Source: Prorocentrum cordatum (lineage: Eukaryota; Sar; Dinophyceae; Prorocentrales; Prorocentraceae). From it: a stretch of DNA of 64,000 nt. How positions within the stretch are numbered: position 1 is the stretch's first letter; each line of letters begins with the position of its first letter. Below, in pieces: positions 52,851-61,130 of the stretch. The position numbers were made by a program, and so were the translations under genes. The stretch lies in the NCBI GenBank assembly GCA_963575745.1, contig CAUYUJ010017659.1, positions 152,001-216,000 on the forward strand, written 5' to 3'. Under the pieces are notes generated by a model. It saw only the letters and a program-made list of their open reading frames with translations, was not told where the DNA came from and searched no databases.

Positions 52851-54298
52851 GCGCTGGTGCAGCAAATGGCGTTGGGGAAGCACGTGCCGCAGTTGCGGCG
52901 TTCCGATTGCGCCGACTTGATGCTGTCAGTGTTGGAGGATGTGCAGTTGCACGTGGACGCCGCGAAAGGTTTCCTGAAAGTGGGAATTCGAGCGCCCTTC
53001 GACAAGTCAGGAGATCTCGAGATTTGCCGAGAGGCGGCGGAACTCTGGGAAGCAGGGGGGCTGCGAGCAAAAGTGGACCCCGCAGTCGCGGAGGTGAGGG
53101 AAGAATGCGAGCAGAAACGTTTGAAATGGTCCTACAATGACGTGCTGCGTCTCATACACGAATACGAGAAACACGACGCCACAGATTCCGTGTTGGAGAA
53201 GCTCGGCGACGAAGCGCTAGGCCAGGAGCCAGGCCACGAGGAGGGCGATGAGGAGGGCGGGGAGGGAGGAGGAGGAGGAGGAGGTGCACGAGGAGCACGA
53301 GGAGGACGAAGAGCAAGAGGAGGCCTCGTGGGCCGAGGCTCTTGCGGAACAGTGCGATGCCGCAGTTGCGGCACCTGGGCCTCAAGGATCCTCGGTATCC
53401 ATGGACTGCGTGGTCGACGCAGAGGCGGCCGAGCAGGTGGCAGTGGCGACGTCCATGGCAGAAACGCTCCGCGAGGCGGAAGATATGCTGCGCCAAGTGG
53501 GCATGGAGAAACTAGCGCAGGATTGCCGACAGCAACGACACAAACAAAAGAAGCGGTTGAGAGAGCTGGCGCGGGAGGACAACGAGGTCCTACGAGCGTT
53601 GACTGCCCAGCGAGTCCACGAAGCCGCAGTGGTGGCGAAAAAGCGGCGCCTGGCTCTGGAAGCGAACGACAGGACGAAGGCGTTGCACGATCTCAAGAAG
53701 CAGATTCGAGAGGCCGAGGCCGCCTTGAGGGCAAAGAAGGAGGCCGCAGTTGCGGTGGAAACGGCGTTGGCTAACAAACACGCCCTAGCGCAGTGGAACC
53801 CCGAGGAGTTCAACATCAAGAAAAAACAGGCTGGCAGCTCTGGACCGCCTGGCTCGCGGAAAGGGCGTCCTCTCAGACGAGCAGAGGGGGGGGTGGGCAT
53901 GGTTCAAGACGCATTGGGACGAGGAGATGCGCAAGCAGCACAAGGAGCAATGGTCGTTGACGTTTGCTGGGTGGCTGCAAAAAGTCGCGAACGACGCGGC
54001 GTCTGGGAACCGTTCGGCGCTGTCGCAGTTCGTGCATTCGGAAACAGCGAGAACCCTGGGAGGGCAAATGGCGCTGGCAATCCCAGCCCTAGCGCGATGC
54101 AGGCCGCAGTTGCGGACCCACGGGAAGTCCAGCGTGAAGCTGTTTTCCCGAGCGGCGCCCGCGCGGGCAGGAGATGAGGCAAGACCGCAGTTGCGGTCTT
54201 CCAGCTGCTGCGAAAATAATCCTTTCTCAGTCCCTTGCAATCCTCGCCCTCCTTCTGCTTCTCCGCCAGTCCCTTTGTTGTTCTTTCAGTTCCTTTGA
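52851..54298 (+). pseudogene. ORF E continuation: transposase C-terminal tail with coiled coil, two frameshifts
   Basis: The frame after the TAA continues ALVQQMALGKHVPQLRRSD, MLSVLEDVQLHVDAAKGFLK and ICREAAELWEAGG, matching the kind of tail that follows DDE_1 domains. At the GGA run near 53265 the frame changes to EEEEEEVHEEHEEDEEQEEA. Next come SMAETLREAEDMLRQVGMEK and a long charged coiled coil (KQKKRLRELAREDNEVLRAL, KALHDLKKQIREAEAALRAK, about 53450-53810). At the A-run near 53822 another shift leads to LAALDRLARGKGVLSDEQRG, WAWFKTHWDEEMRKQHKEQW and FVHSETARTLGGQMALAIPA. Both shifts sit in short homopolymer or triplet runs. The exact terminus is unclear: 54177 in one frame, 54298 in the other. 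Confidence 0.6.
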
Positions 54299-54424
54299 GT
54301 CCTCGCCCTCCTTCTGCCACTCCTCGAATCCCCTTTGCCTCCTCCCTCCATCCGAGCCCATGCCCATTCGCGATCCATTTCCGTAGCCACCGTGGCTCGA
54401 GGTGGCGCGCGCGAAGACCCAGGC

Positions 54425-56423
54425 ATGTGGCCGCCCGCGCGCCCGGGCGCATCCTCTGGGAGTACGGACCGTGGAATTCGATTCGCCAGAACGGTGTTCA
54501 TCCACAGCGCTGAGAAGGAGGGGGGAGGCGAGGACGAGAAAGAGAAGGAGGAGGGAGGCGAGGACGAGAAATCCGCAGTTGCGGATGATGACGACGACCA
54601 GCGGACGCAAGATGGCGACAGCACCGTCGCGTCCTCGGCTGCCTCCGCTGACGAGGCTGAGCCGCGGGGAGGTGCGGGAGCCGCAGTTGCGGCAGCACAG
54701 GACTCCTACATGCCGAGAGCGTTGTCGTCGCGGAGAACCTGGACTCGGGCGCCCGTCATCCAGACAAGCAATCTGTCGGAAAACCAAAGAGCTCTTGTCG
54801 ACGCATGGGAGGAGAGAACGGGGTACGAAGCGGGACGGGTCGGCTTCTACGTGGCCAACTTCGGAGGGACTGCAGCTAGACCCGTGCAACGCGCGGACGA
54901 GTGGGCGCAGCTCCGCGCGAACCCTGCCCAGATCATCGCCCAGTGCGAGTGCGACGACGAGACCTGCGCGGTACTCAGTGGGGAGCGCGACGCGAGGGGC
55001 AGTGCAGCCGCAGTTGCGGACGATGCGTTTCGGAATCGGACTCACTACAACTACCTGTGCATCAGGGACCCTCCTTGTTGGCATCAGGGACCGCAGTGGC
55101 GGCCACATTGAACGCGTCGGCTTTGCGAGGCTCTTCCACAAGCAGGAAACATCCAAAACGAAGAAGAAAAAGAACAAGTCCGCAGTTGCGGATGTTCCTG
55201 CGCCAAAGTGGCACAACAAGTACTCCACGGCGATGGTGGTGCGCGTCCACCTGGACCAGGCCGTGCCCCATCTGGGGGGTTCCTTCAACGTCATGGCGGT
55301 GCACGTCCACCACAGCTTGGCCAACCAAGACTGGGGCGTCACGAAGCTCCATGAGTTCTACAACTGGTTCGTCGCCTACGTCAGGGAATGGGACGTGAAG
55401 GTCTGCATGGGGGACTTCAAAATGTGCATGTTCCAGCTTGTGTCCTGGTGCCGCAATTGCGGCCTGACTGTGGACGTCGCCGCGTGGACCCCCTGGAAGA
55501 CAGCAGGCGGCCAGCCCAGGGCAGACAGCATGGCGATTTTGTTCATAAACTGTCCTGGGCAGTACAAGCTTCACCATGGCCTGGGTGTTCTGCACGACCG
55601 TGAGGGCGGATTCTTGACGACCCAGCATGATCCGTCTTTCCCTGTCTTCGACTACACGATTGGCCCTGGGAAGATGCTTCAGACTTACGTGCCCAAGGCT
55701 GAGCCCGTTGAAAACAAGATGCGCGCCTTCCTGACGCCATCTGGCGAATCCTTGACCGCAGTTGCGGAGTTCGAGCAAAGGATGGCGCGCAGGGAACGCG
55801 ACGAGTGGGTGCGCCATCCCTTCAGAGTGAAGCAGGGCAACCTCGACGACAAGATATGGCATGGCGCCTTCGGCAGGGCGAGGCACGGAGCGCACTTCCC
55901 TCTGGTGGCTTTCACGCACAATACGTGCCGCAGTTCACCTGAAAGACTCGCCGCGAGGTTGGAACGCAGGAAGGGCGGCAGGAAGGGCGGCAAGAAGGGC
56001 GGCAAGAAGGGCAGCTACGCGGACACCGCAGTTGCGGGGAAGGGCGTCCGACCCCAGATGGGAACCGCAGTTGCGGGGAGAGACGCGGGGGCTGAGCGAG
56101 CTGGGAACACGCCACCGCCGCAAGCTGCCAACGGCGACGATGCGACCCCTTCTTGGGCCGCAGTGGCGGCTGGGTCCTGGGACGCCAGCGGCAGCGGCGC
56201 ATGGGAGGCGCGCAGTCCCGCCACGAGATGGCAGGTCTGGTCCTGGTGGGACTGGAGCTCGAGCGAATGGGGCGCTGATGGCGCGCAGTGGTGGCCCTCT
56301 GATCATGCCGCAGTTGCGGACAATGCCCCTGAGGGCTCGCCTCCTCAGCGTGAAGTCGAGTGGGGCTCGAGCGGGCGACCTGCCGAGCGACCTCCGTGGA
56401 GCTTCGAGGCGCAGCGTTGGTGA
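54425..56423 (+). pseudogene. ORF F: EEP-nuclease-like protein with Lys/Gly and Trp-rich tail, one frameshift
   Basis: ATG at 54425 (MWPPARPGASSG). An acidic linker comes first, then a domain with VGFYVANFGGTAARP, NPAQIIAQCECDDETC, and, after a +1 shift near 55070-55080, LLVGIRDRSGGHIERVGFAR. It continues STAMVVRVHLDQAV, FNVMAVHVHHSLAN, WDVKVCMGDFKMCMFQL and FPVFDYTIGPGKML. The order Q-x-E, H-V-H, GDF and FDY follows the endonuclease/exonuclease/phosphatase fold, with Lys replacing the usual Asn of GDFN. After about 55950 there are KGGKKGG repeats and a Trp/Ser-rich tail (VWSWWDWSSSEWGADG), reminiscent of ORF A. A target-nicking or cargo role is speculative. The domain parallels ORF B and the two may be paralogues. 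Confidence 0.55.
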
Positions 56424-56424
56424 T

Positions 56425-56540
56425 GGCCGCAGTTGCGGGCAAGTGGAGCATGATGTTGATTGCCGCAGTTGCGGACAGTGTACGCTGGAAAAATCATCAT
56501 CATCATCAATCATAATCATCATCATATCATCATATCATAC
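56425..56540. other. 3' gap: two micro-palindromes and an ATC repeat
   Basis: Two 12-mers (56427, 56463) are followed by ATCATCATC/ATATCATC repeats up to the right terminal hairpins. Confidence 0.85.
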
Positions 56541-56643
56541 GTTCAAAGCAGTGCCGGGGCACTGCTTTGAACGCGTTCAAAGCAGTGCCGGGGCACTGCT
56601 TTCGATCGTCGCCTCGTCGCAGTTATAAGGGCTATTGGATTAT
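56540..56643 (-). repeat. right terminal inverted repeat
   Basis: Two hairpins (56540-56573 perfect; 56574-56602 nearly so), a CGATCGTCGCC box and the terminal GTTATAAGGGCTATTGGAT box. Inverted relative to 40217-40320. Confidence 0.88.
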
Positions 56644-56799
56644 TAGCGCGCGCGCTCTCTGTCGAAGTCAAAAGTAACAGTAGTTCTTCAACCGTTTCAT
56701 CAATTCGACCAAGCGGGCCTCTCGCTCGCGCTAGTCGAAACCATTCGAACGCCCTTGTGCGCGTGCTGAGGGTAGGGCGCGACCCTTCTGAAATCGTAT

Positions 56800-57175
56800 C
56801 AGTGGGCCCCTCGCGCGCGTCGGCCGCGCGCACATGTCGACATCTTTCCAAGCCATCCGTGACCGACGCGAGGTCCCCATTATCGTTTTCGGCGTGATCA
56901 CCATCGGCGCCGTCATTGGGCTTGCTGTCGACATCGTCATGGTCATCGTCGTCACCAACATCGTTACTATCACCATCACCGTGCATACCGTTGTCGGCGT
57001 ACGAGACGCGCTGGGAAGTGCCCGACGGTCACCGGCACCGCGGCCGCGTCGGCCGCGCCAAACTACATGGCCGCTGCGCGCGAGCCTACGCGCGCCAGCG
57101 CGGCCGCAGCGATGCATCAGCCAGCGCCAAGCACCCATCGCAATCGCCGCCGCATGGGTTTTGCAAGACGAGCTG
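56800..57175. repeat. diverged direct repeat outside the 16-kb unit, right copy
   Basis: Counterpart of 39300-39790 in the same orientation. Best conserved over 57035-57175. Confidence 0.85.
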
Positions 57176-57190
57176 ATTCGAAAGGAATAA
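56834..57190 (+). CDS. small hydrophobic ORF, right paralogue
   Basis: 118 codons from the conserved ATG: MSTSFQAIRDRREVPIIVFG, then ITIGAVIGLAVDIVMVIVV and TNIVTITITVHTVVGV, a strongly hydrophobic segment compatible with membrane insertion. The tail after residue 55 is Arg/Pro-rich and lies over the GC-rich part of the repeat. The left paralogue ends earlier. Same caveats as for the left copy. Confidence 0.35.
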   Translation: MSTSFQAIRDRREVPIIVFGVITIGAVIGLAVDIVMVIVVTNIVTITITVHTVVGVRDALGSARRSPAPRPRRPRQTTWPLRASLRAPARPQRCISQRQAPIAIAAAWVLQDELIRKE

Positions 57191-57194
57191 ACTG

Positions 57195-58050
57195 CACCAC
57201 GCGAATTTTGCGCACACAAAATCAATACCGATAGCATGTTGATTTGTTTCATATATGCGTCACATAGGTTGCACCATATAGATCGTTTCACACATTTGTG
57301 CACCACGCCATTTCACAACATCGGTTGCACGTCGAAGACTGCGCCACATGGAGTGCCCCACCTAAATTGCCCAACGCGCGCTGCTACAAACTTTGCTTGG
57401 CGCCCACGGTGGCTAACACTGGCACTTTCTAGCTACACTGCGAGAGACGGTTTGCTTCATGACCTGGGTCCGTGCCGTGATCTTGTTTCTTTATTTTACC
57501 TCTTCGAGGCGTTTCGTCTTCCTTCCTTCCGGCGTGGTGGACTCGATCGTCGATCGGGGGGGGGCGCTGCTGTTTCGTCTCCGGCCCCTTGGTCCCGTTC
57601 TCTATCGCCTGTGGCGCGGGTTTGTTGCAGGGGGGGGGGGCATTGCCCTGCATAGCACCTCTCCAATGAGAGACAGACGCGAAGAGCAGCATTCGGGCTG
57701 CGAGGTGACTTGTCGCCGCGCCTTGTCGTTGCGAACGAACGTTTTTCGGCGAGACCTGCGTGCCCCCAATGGAGAAGAGCAGCCCGCTTTGGGGGAAGAG
57801 GCCGGATGAGGGTGTGTGTTTTTCCTGTTTGCCGAACGTCTAGCATGACCTGCGGACGCCACAAGAAGAGTTTTGCCCTCGGGGAATTGTCGTGCAACGT
57901 CGCGGTAGAAGGGATATTTTCAAGTGCGTCACAAACAATCCTGTGTAATGCCATTACGAAAACAAAAGAGTCTTTGTTATACGGAGACACAGAGGACACC
58001 AGGTTGTAAAGCCGCCGCGCAGGGAATCTTGTTAATAACCCCGCGAAGAT
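57195..58050. other. no supported gene
   Basis: AT-richer DNA with GCACCA phrases near 57195-57360 and G-runs at 57560 and 57635. ORFs up to 214 codons are open on the minus strand but show no domain. Confidence 0.4.
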
Positions 58051-58900
58051 AATCTTTTTGCAGGGCACCCAGATTCTTTCTGGCAGCCAGCCGCGGAACA
58101 CAGGAATAACAACGAACATGTGCAAACATCGCAAGCACAACAGAAACCATATAAAGCTATAAACATTGATCGTTTACTATCGCTGCCCTTTGGTCCTCAC
58201 TCTTCGCTGCGTAGTCACAGTTTTGTTATGTTGATTCCACTGTTTTCTGGTGTTTTCATTGTTTTCATTGTTGTCATTGTCTTTAGGAGAGATTATAGGA
58301 TTTGCCCCGGCACCAACATGAATATTTTTGTAGAGCCGCCACATAAATAATCCCTTGTGTAAGGCAGCCGCAAACCAGGAATGATGATGGTAAGGCCGCC
58401 ACACAAGGAATCTCTTGTTGTAGAGTCGCCACACAAATAATCCTTGTGTAAGGCTTGTGTAAGGCTGTGGCAAAAAGGTTTGCAGGATTGCTGGGTCATT
58501 TTCGACAGTCAGCCGCAGAAGTCAATAATCACAAGGAAAATGAGAAAACATGGAAAGCACAACGAACAAACATGGATCGCTGTAAACACTGACTGTTTAC
58601 TATCGATTCCCCTTGATCCTCATGTTGGTTCAGTTGTCAAAGCTCTGTCATGTTGATTACATTGCATTGCTGTCTTTGTCTTCTGGAGAGATTATAGAAG
58701 ATGCTCTGGCACCAATACAATAATCTTGTTGTAGAGCCGCCATATAAATAATCCCTCGTGTAAGGCAGCCGCAACACAAGATTCTGTTTGGTAAGGCCGC
58801 CACACGAGGAATCCTTTTTGTAACGCCGCCAAAAAATCATCTTTAAGGCTTTGGCAAAAAGGCTTCGTTTGCAGGGCTGCTGCGGGCGATTTTCAGCAGT
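58050..58900. repeat. tandem duplication of an AT-rich unit of about 390-430 bp
   Basis: Landmarks CAGCCGC, AACATTGATCGTTTACTATCG, GTTATGTTGATT, GGAGAGATTATAG, GTAGAGCCGCCA and AATAATCC occur in the same order in 58080-58500 and 58505-58890. Small GTAAGGCCGCCACAC units repeat several times within each. Confidence 0.85.
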
Positions 58901-59535
58901 CAGCCGCGGACACTTACGGAAAACAATGACAAATTATGAAACCAAGGAACACACTTTTTCCTGAGCGTCCCACCCTCCACGGGGGGAAGTGGCTGTCGAA
59001 CCCCGTCCGGAGAAAACAGTCGTCGGGAATCAGAGGACCGGCCACCTCTGCCGACGTCGCCATCCCGCCGATCACCCCTCGGCGAGCGCGGGCGCGCAGC
59101 AGGCAATGGAGGGCGAGCTGCAAGCGCCGAGCGTGTGGCACTAAAAAGGCAGGTGAAACAGGGAGGAGGAGGAGCCGGGGGAGGAGGAGGAAGGCCCGCT
59201 CACGGCCCCCAAGGCAGCCGGCGCGGCTGGGAGCGCCCCCGCGCCCAGCCACCAGCATGCTGCACGGCGTCGCCCTGCTTGACGTCACAGCGCTGGTCCG
59301 TGCCAGAATGCTCGCCATCCCACTCGGACAGATGGTACTCTCAGGTCCCGGCGCTGGCGATGCTGCTGGCACAAGCGCTGGCTCCCATGCGTAGCCACCT
59401 ACTCCGCCCCGTGCAGGAGGCAATCGGCCATCGGCTTAAAGAGTCTCGGGCCCACCAGGTCGCAGTCGGGAACATGCAGCATCTGCCACTCGCTCCGCAA
59501 TTGGCGGCATGGTCCGCTCGCACGTTCAGGGACGA
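58900..59535. other. no confident gene
   Basis: The minus frame near 59310-59200 reads HLSEWDGEHSGTDQRCDVKQ and GDAVQHAGGW, which looks protein-like but has no clear boundaries. It could be a decayed part of the adjacent minus-strand element. Confidence 0.3.
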
Positions 59536-60235
59536 GATGGCGTCGATGCTGGCGTCGGTGCTGGCGTCGGTGCTGACGCCGGCGCTGGCGAAGGCGCCAG
59601 TGTTCCTGCTGGCGTCGGTGCTGCCGTGGTGCTCGTGTAGGCGCTGGCAATGATGCCGGCGTCGGCGCCGGCGGTTGGCCTGGCGTCGGTGCTGACGGCT
59701 TTGCTGGGTGGCGCAGGCGCTGGCGCGGGTGCTGGCACCAGCGTTGCCGTCGGTGCTGATGGAGGCGCTGGCGCTGGTGCCAGCGGAAAACTGGCGTGGG
59801 TGCTGACTGCTTCGGAACTGGCGCCGGCGCTGGTGTAGGTGCTGGCGTTGGTGCCGGTGTAGGCGCAGGCGGTGATGCCGGCGTCGAAGCTGGCGTCGGC
59901 GCCGGCGTAGTAGGCGCCGGCGATTGTGCTTGCGTCGGTATGCTGGCTCCCATGCATAGCCACCTAATCCGTCAAGCATTGGTGCTGGAGTCGGTGATGG
60001 CGGCGACGGTGGCGAAGGCGCCGGCGTAGGTGCTGCTGTCGGCGCTGGCGCCAGCGCTGGTGTCGGTGCCGGCGTTGGGGTGGATGTAGGCGCCGGCGTT
60101 GGTGCTGGCGTCGGTGCTTGAAAAGGTGCTGGTGCAGGCGCTGGCGCTGGTGCCGGCCTCGGCGCAGGCGCTGGTGCTGGCGTCGGTGCTGGCGCCGGCG
60201 CTGGCATTCGCGCCAGCGTTGGTATCGGCGTCGGG
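59535..60235. repeat. GGCGCTGGT/GGCGTCGGT minisatellite
   Basis: About 700 bases of 9-mer and 6-mer permutations (GGCGCTGGC, GTCGGTGCT, GCCGGCGTC). The minus translation is Pro-Ala-Pro-Thr repeats. It lies directly 3' of the minus-strand LINE. Confidence 0.9.
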
Positions 60236-60490
60236 GCCTTCTCGACTGCCTCCTTGCCCTCCCCCTCCTTCTCTGCCTGCTCCACCTCCTCGGCCTCCAC
60301 CTCCTCCACCGCCGCCTCCCTGGTCCTCCGCCTCCTCCACCTCGTCGCCGTCACCTGCCGGCTCTCTGGCCGCTGCTGCTCCCCATCGCGATGAGCGACG
60401 TCTGGTTGCCTGCCGCCGTGAACAGCGAACGGTCGAGCTACAGCCGCCCGGTGCGCGACTGCCCCGCAGGTCGTCCGTCTCGCGGCCGGG

Positions 60491-61130
60491 CTACAGCCAC
60501 CTGGTGCGCGACTGCACCCGCAAGTCGCCCTGCGCGCGGAGCTCCGCGGCCCACTCGACGCCCTCCGTGGCGAGGGCGTCGGCGCCGCTGTTGAGTCTGC
60601 GGCGGACGGCCTGGAACTCGAGAACCCAGCCCTCGGCCGCAAGAGGCGCCAAGCCCTCCTCGATCTCGGCCTGGAGCTCCAGCCGCCGAAACCGGCCAGT
60701 GCCGGCGCCGTAGCGGATCGCCGCCGTGTTGTCGCCGGCCACGCGGGCGCGGCGGAAGGGCAAGGCCAGGCCCCGCAGCAGGCCGAGGCCGTGGCGACAT
60801 CCGACGGCCTCCGCGGGTTGCGAGCCAGGTCCGGCTGGAAGTGCCACTACCACCTCCGCCACTCTGGTAGGGGCGCCTCCGGCGAGGCGGTGGCGCCAGA
60901 GGATGGCGCCCGCTCCGCTCGCTTCCTCGCCGTCGAACCGCCGCGAGCCGCCATCGAAGGTGACCTCCAGGGGCCATGTCGCATCCTCGTGGGCTGGCGA
61001 CGGCGACCACGCCACAGTCACCTCTTCGTCGGGCAGAAGGCGCTGACCAGCTCTCAGGCACGCCCGGGAGCAGCGGCAGTGAGGGCAGTGCTGGACCGAC
61101 CACTCCGCGGTGGCCAACGCCGGAGGGACA
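60491..61130 (-). pseudogene. RNase H region of a non-LTR retrotransposon, offset frame
   Basis: On the minus strand, after a frame change near 61115-61125, the text reads VQHCPHCRCSRACLRAGQ (another CxxC) and then an RNase H type I fold: LEVTFDGGSRRFDG (first Asp), QPAEAVGCRHGLGLLRG (Glu), RARVAGDNTAAIRYGAG (second Asp) and RRRLNSGADALATEGVE (the terminal N-x-x-A-D-A-L-A box). It ends in TAG at 60491. It would remove template RNA during second-strand synthesis. All key acidic residues are visible. The frame offset from the reverse transcriptase is one indel or a recoding site. Confidence 0.75.

Larger units (their letters stand above)
41154..56474 (+). repeat. oriented 12-nt micro-palindrome family CCGCAGTTGCGG, about 71 copies
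   Basis: Hand-found starts of CCGCAG[T/A]NGCGG: 41154, 41218, 41248, 41326, 41736, 41911, 42280, 42310, 42373, 42416, 42511, 42706, 43040, 43065, 43316, 43531, 43566, 44000, 44277, 44564, 44755, 44797, 44874, 44911, 44939, 45461, 45518, 45539, 45897, 46073, 46283, 46988, 47234, 47921, 47958, 48058, 48080, 48519, 48822, 49208, 49589, 50094, 50252, 50297, 50516, 50768, 51092, 51366, 51989, 52460, 52538, 52653, 52887, 53080, 53360, 53744, 54104, 54185, 54573, 54681, 55008, 55091, 55180, 55451, 55756, 56026, 56065, 56158, 56308, 56427, 56463. Position 8 varies (T most often, then G, C, A); two copies have AATT centres. GCGCAGTTGCGC variants at 41547, 43207 and 47621 keep the arms paired. All read in the ORF sense. 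Confidence 0.93.
40217..56643. mobile_element. candidate 16.4-kb multi-gene DDE transposon with 104-bp terminal inverted repeats
   Basis: Both ends begin ATAATCCAATAGCCC, with 22 identical terminal bases, and carry two GTTCAAAGCAGTGCC hairpins. Both terminal units measure 104 bp (40217-40320 and 56540-56643). Inside are six ORFs, all plus strand, one a DDE transposase, and about 71 oriented 12-nt micro-palindromes that I saw nowhere else in the window. A TA dinucleotide is present at the edge on both sides (40218-40219, 56641-56642), compatible with a TA target as in pogo/Tc1-like elements. The exact cut point is ambiguous by about 3 bases. Most ORFs are broken, so this copy is probably not autonomous as read. 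Confidence 0.7.

Noticed and set aside
41154-56474. CRISPR-like interpretation of the regularly recurring 12-mer
   Set aside because: Spacing ranges from about 20 to 700 bp, the repeats lie inside ORFs, and no Cas-like gene or bacterial context exists.
59341-60642. 433-codon Pro-Ala-Pro-Thr ORF on the minus strand
   Set aside because: It follows minisatellite periodicity; the frame is arbitrary and lies beyond the RNase H stop codon.
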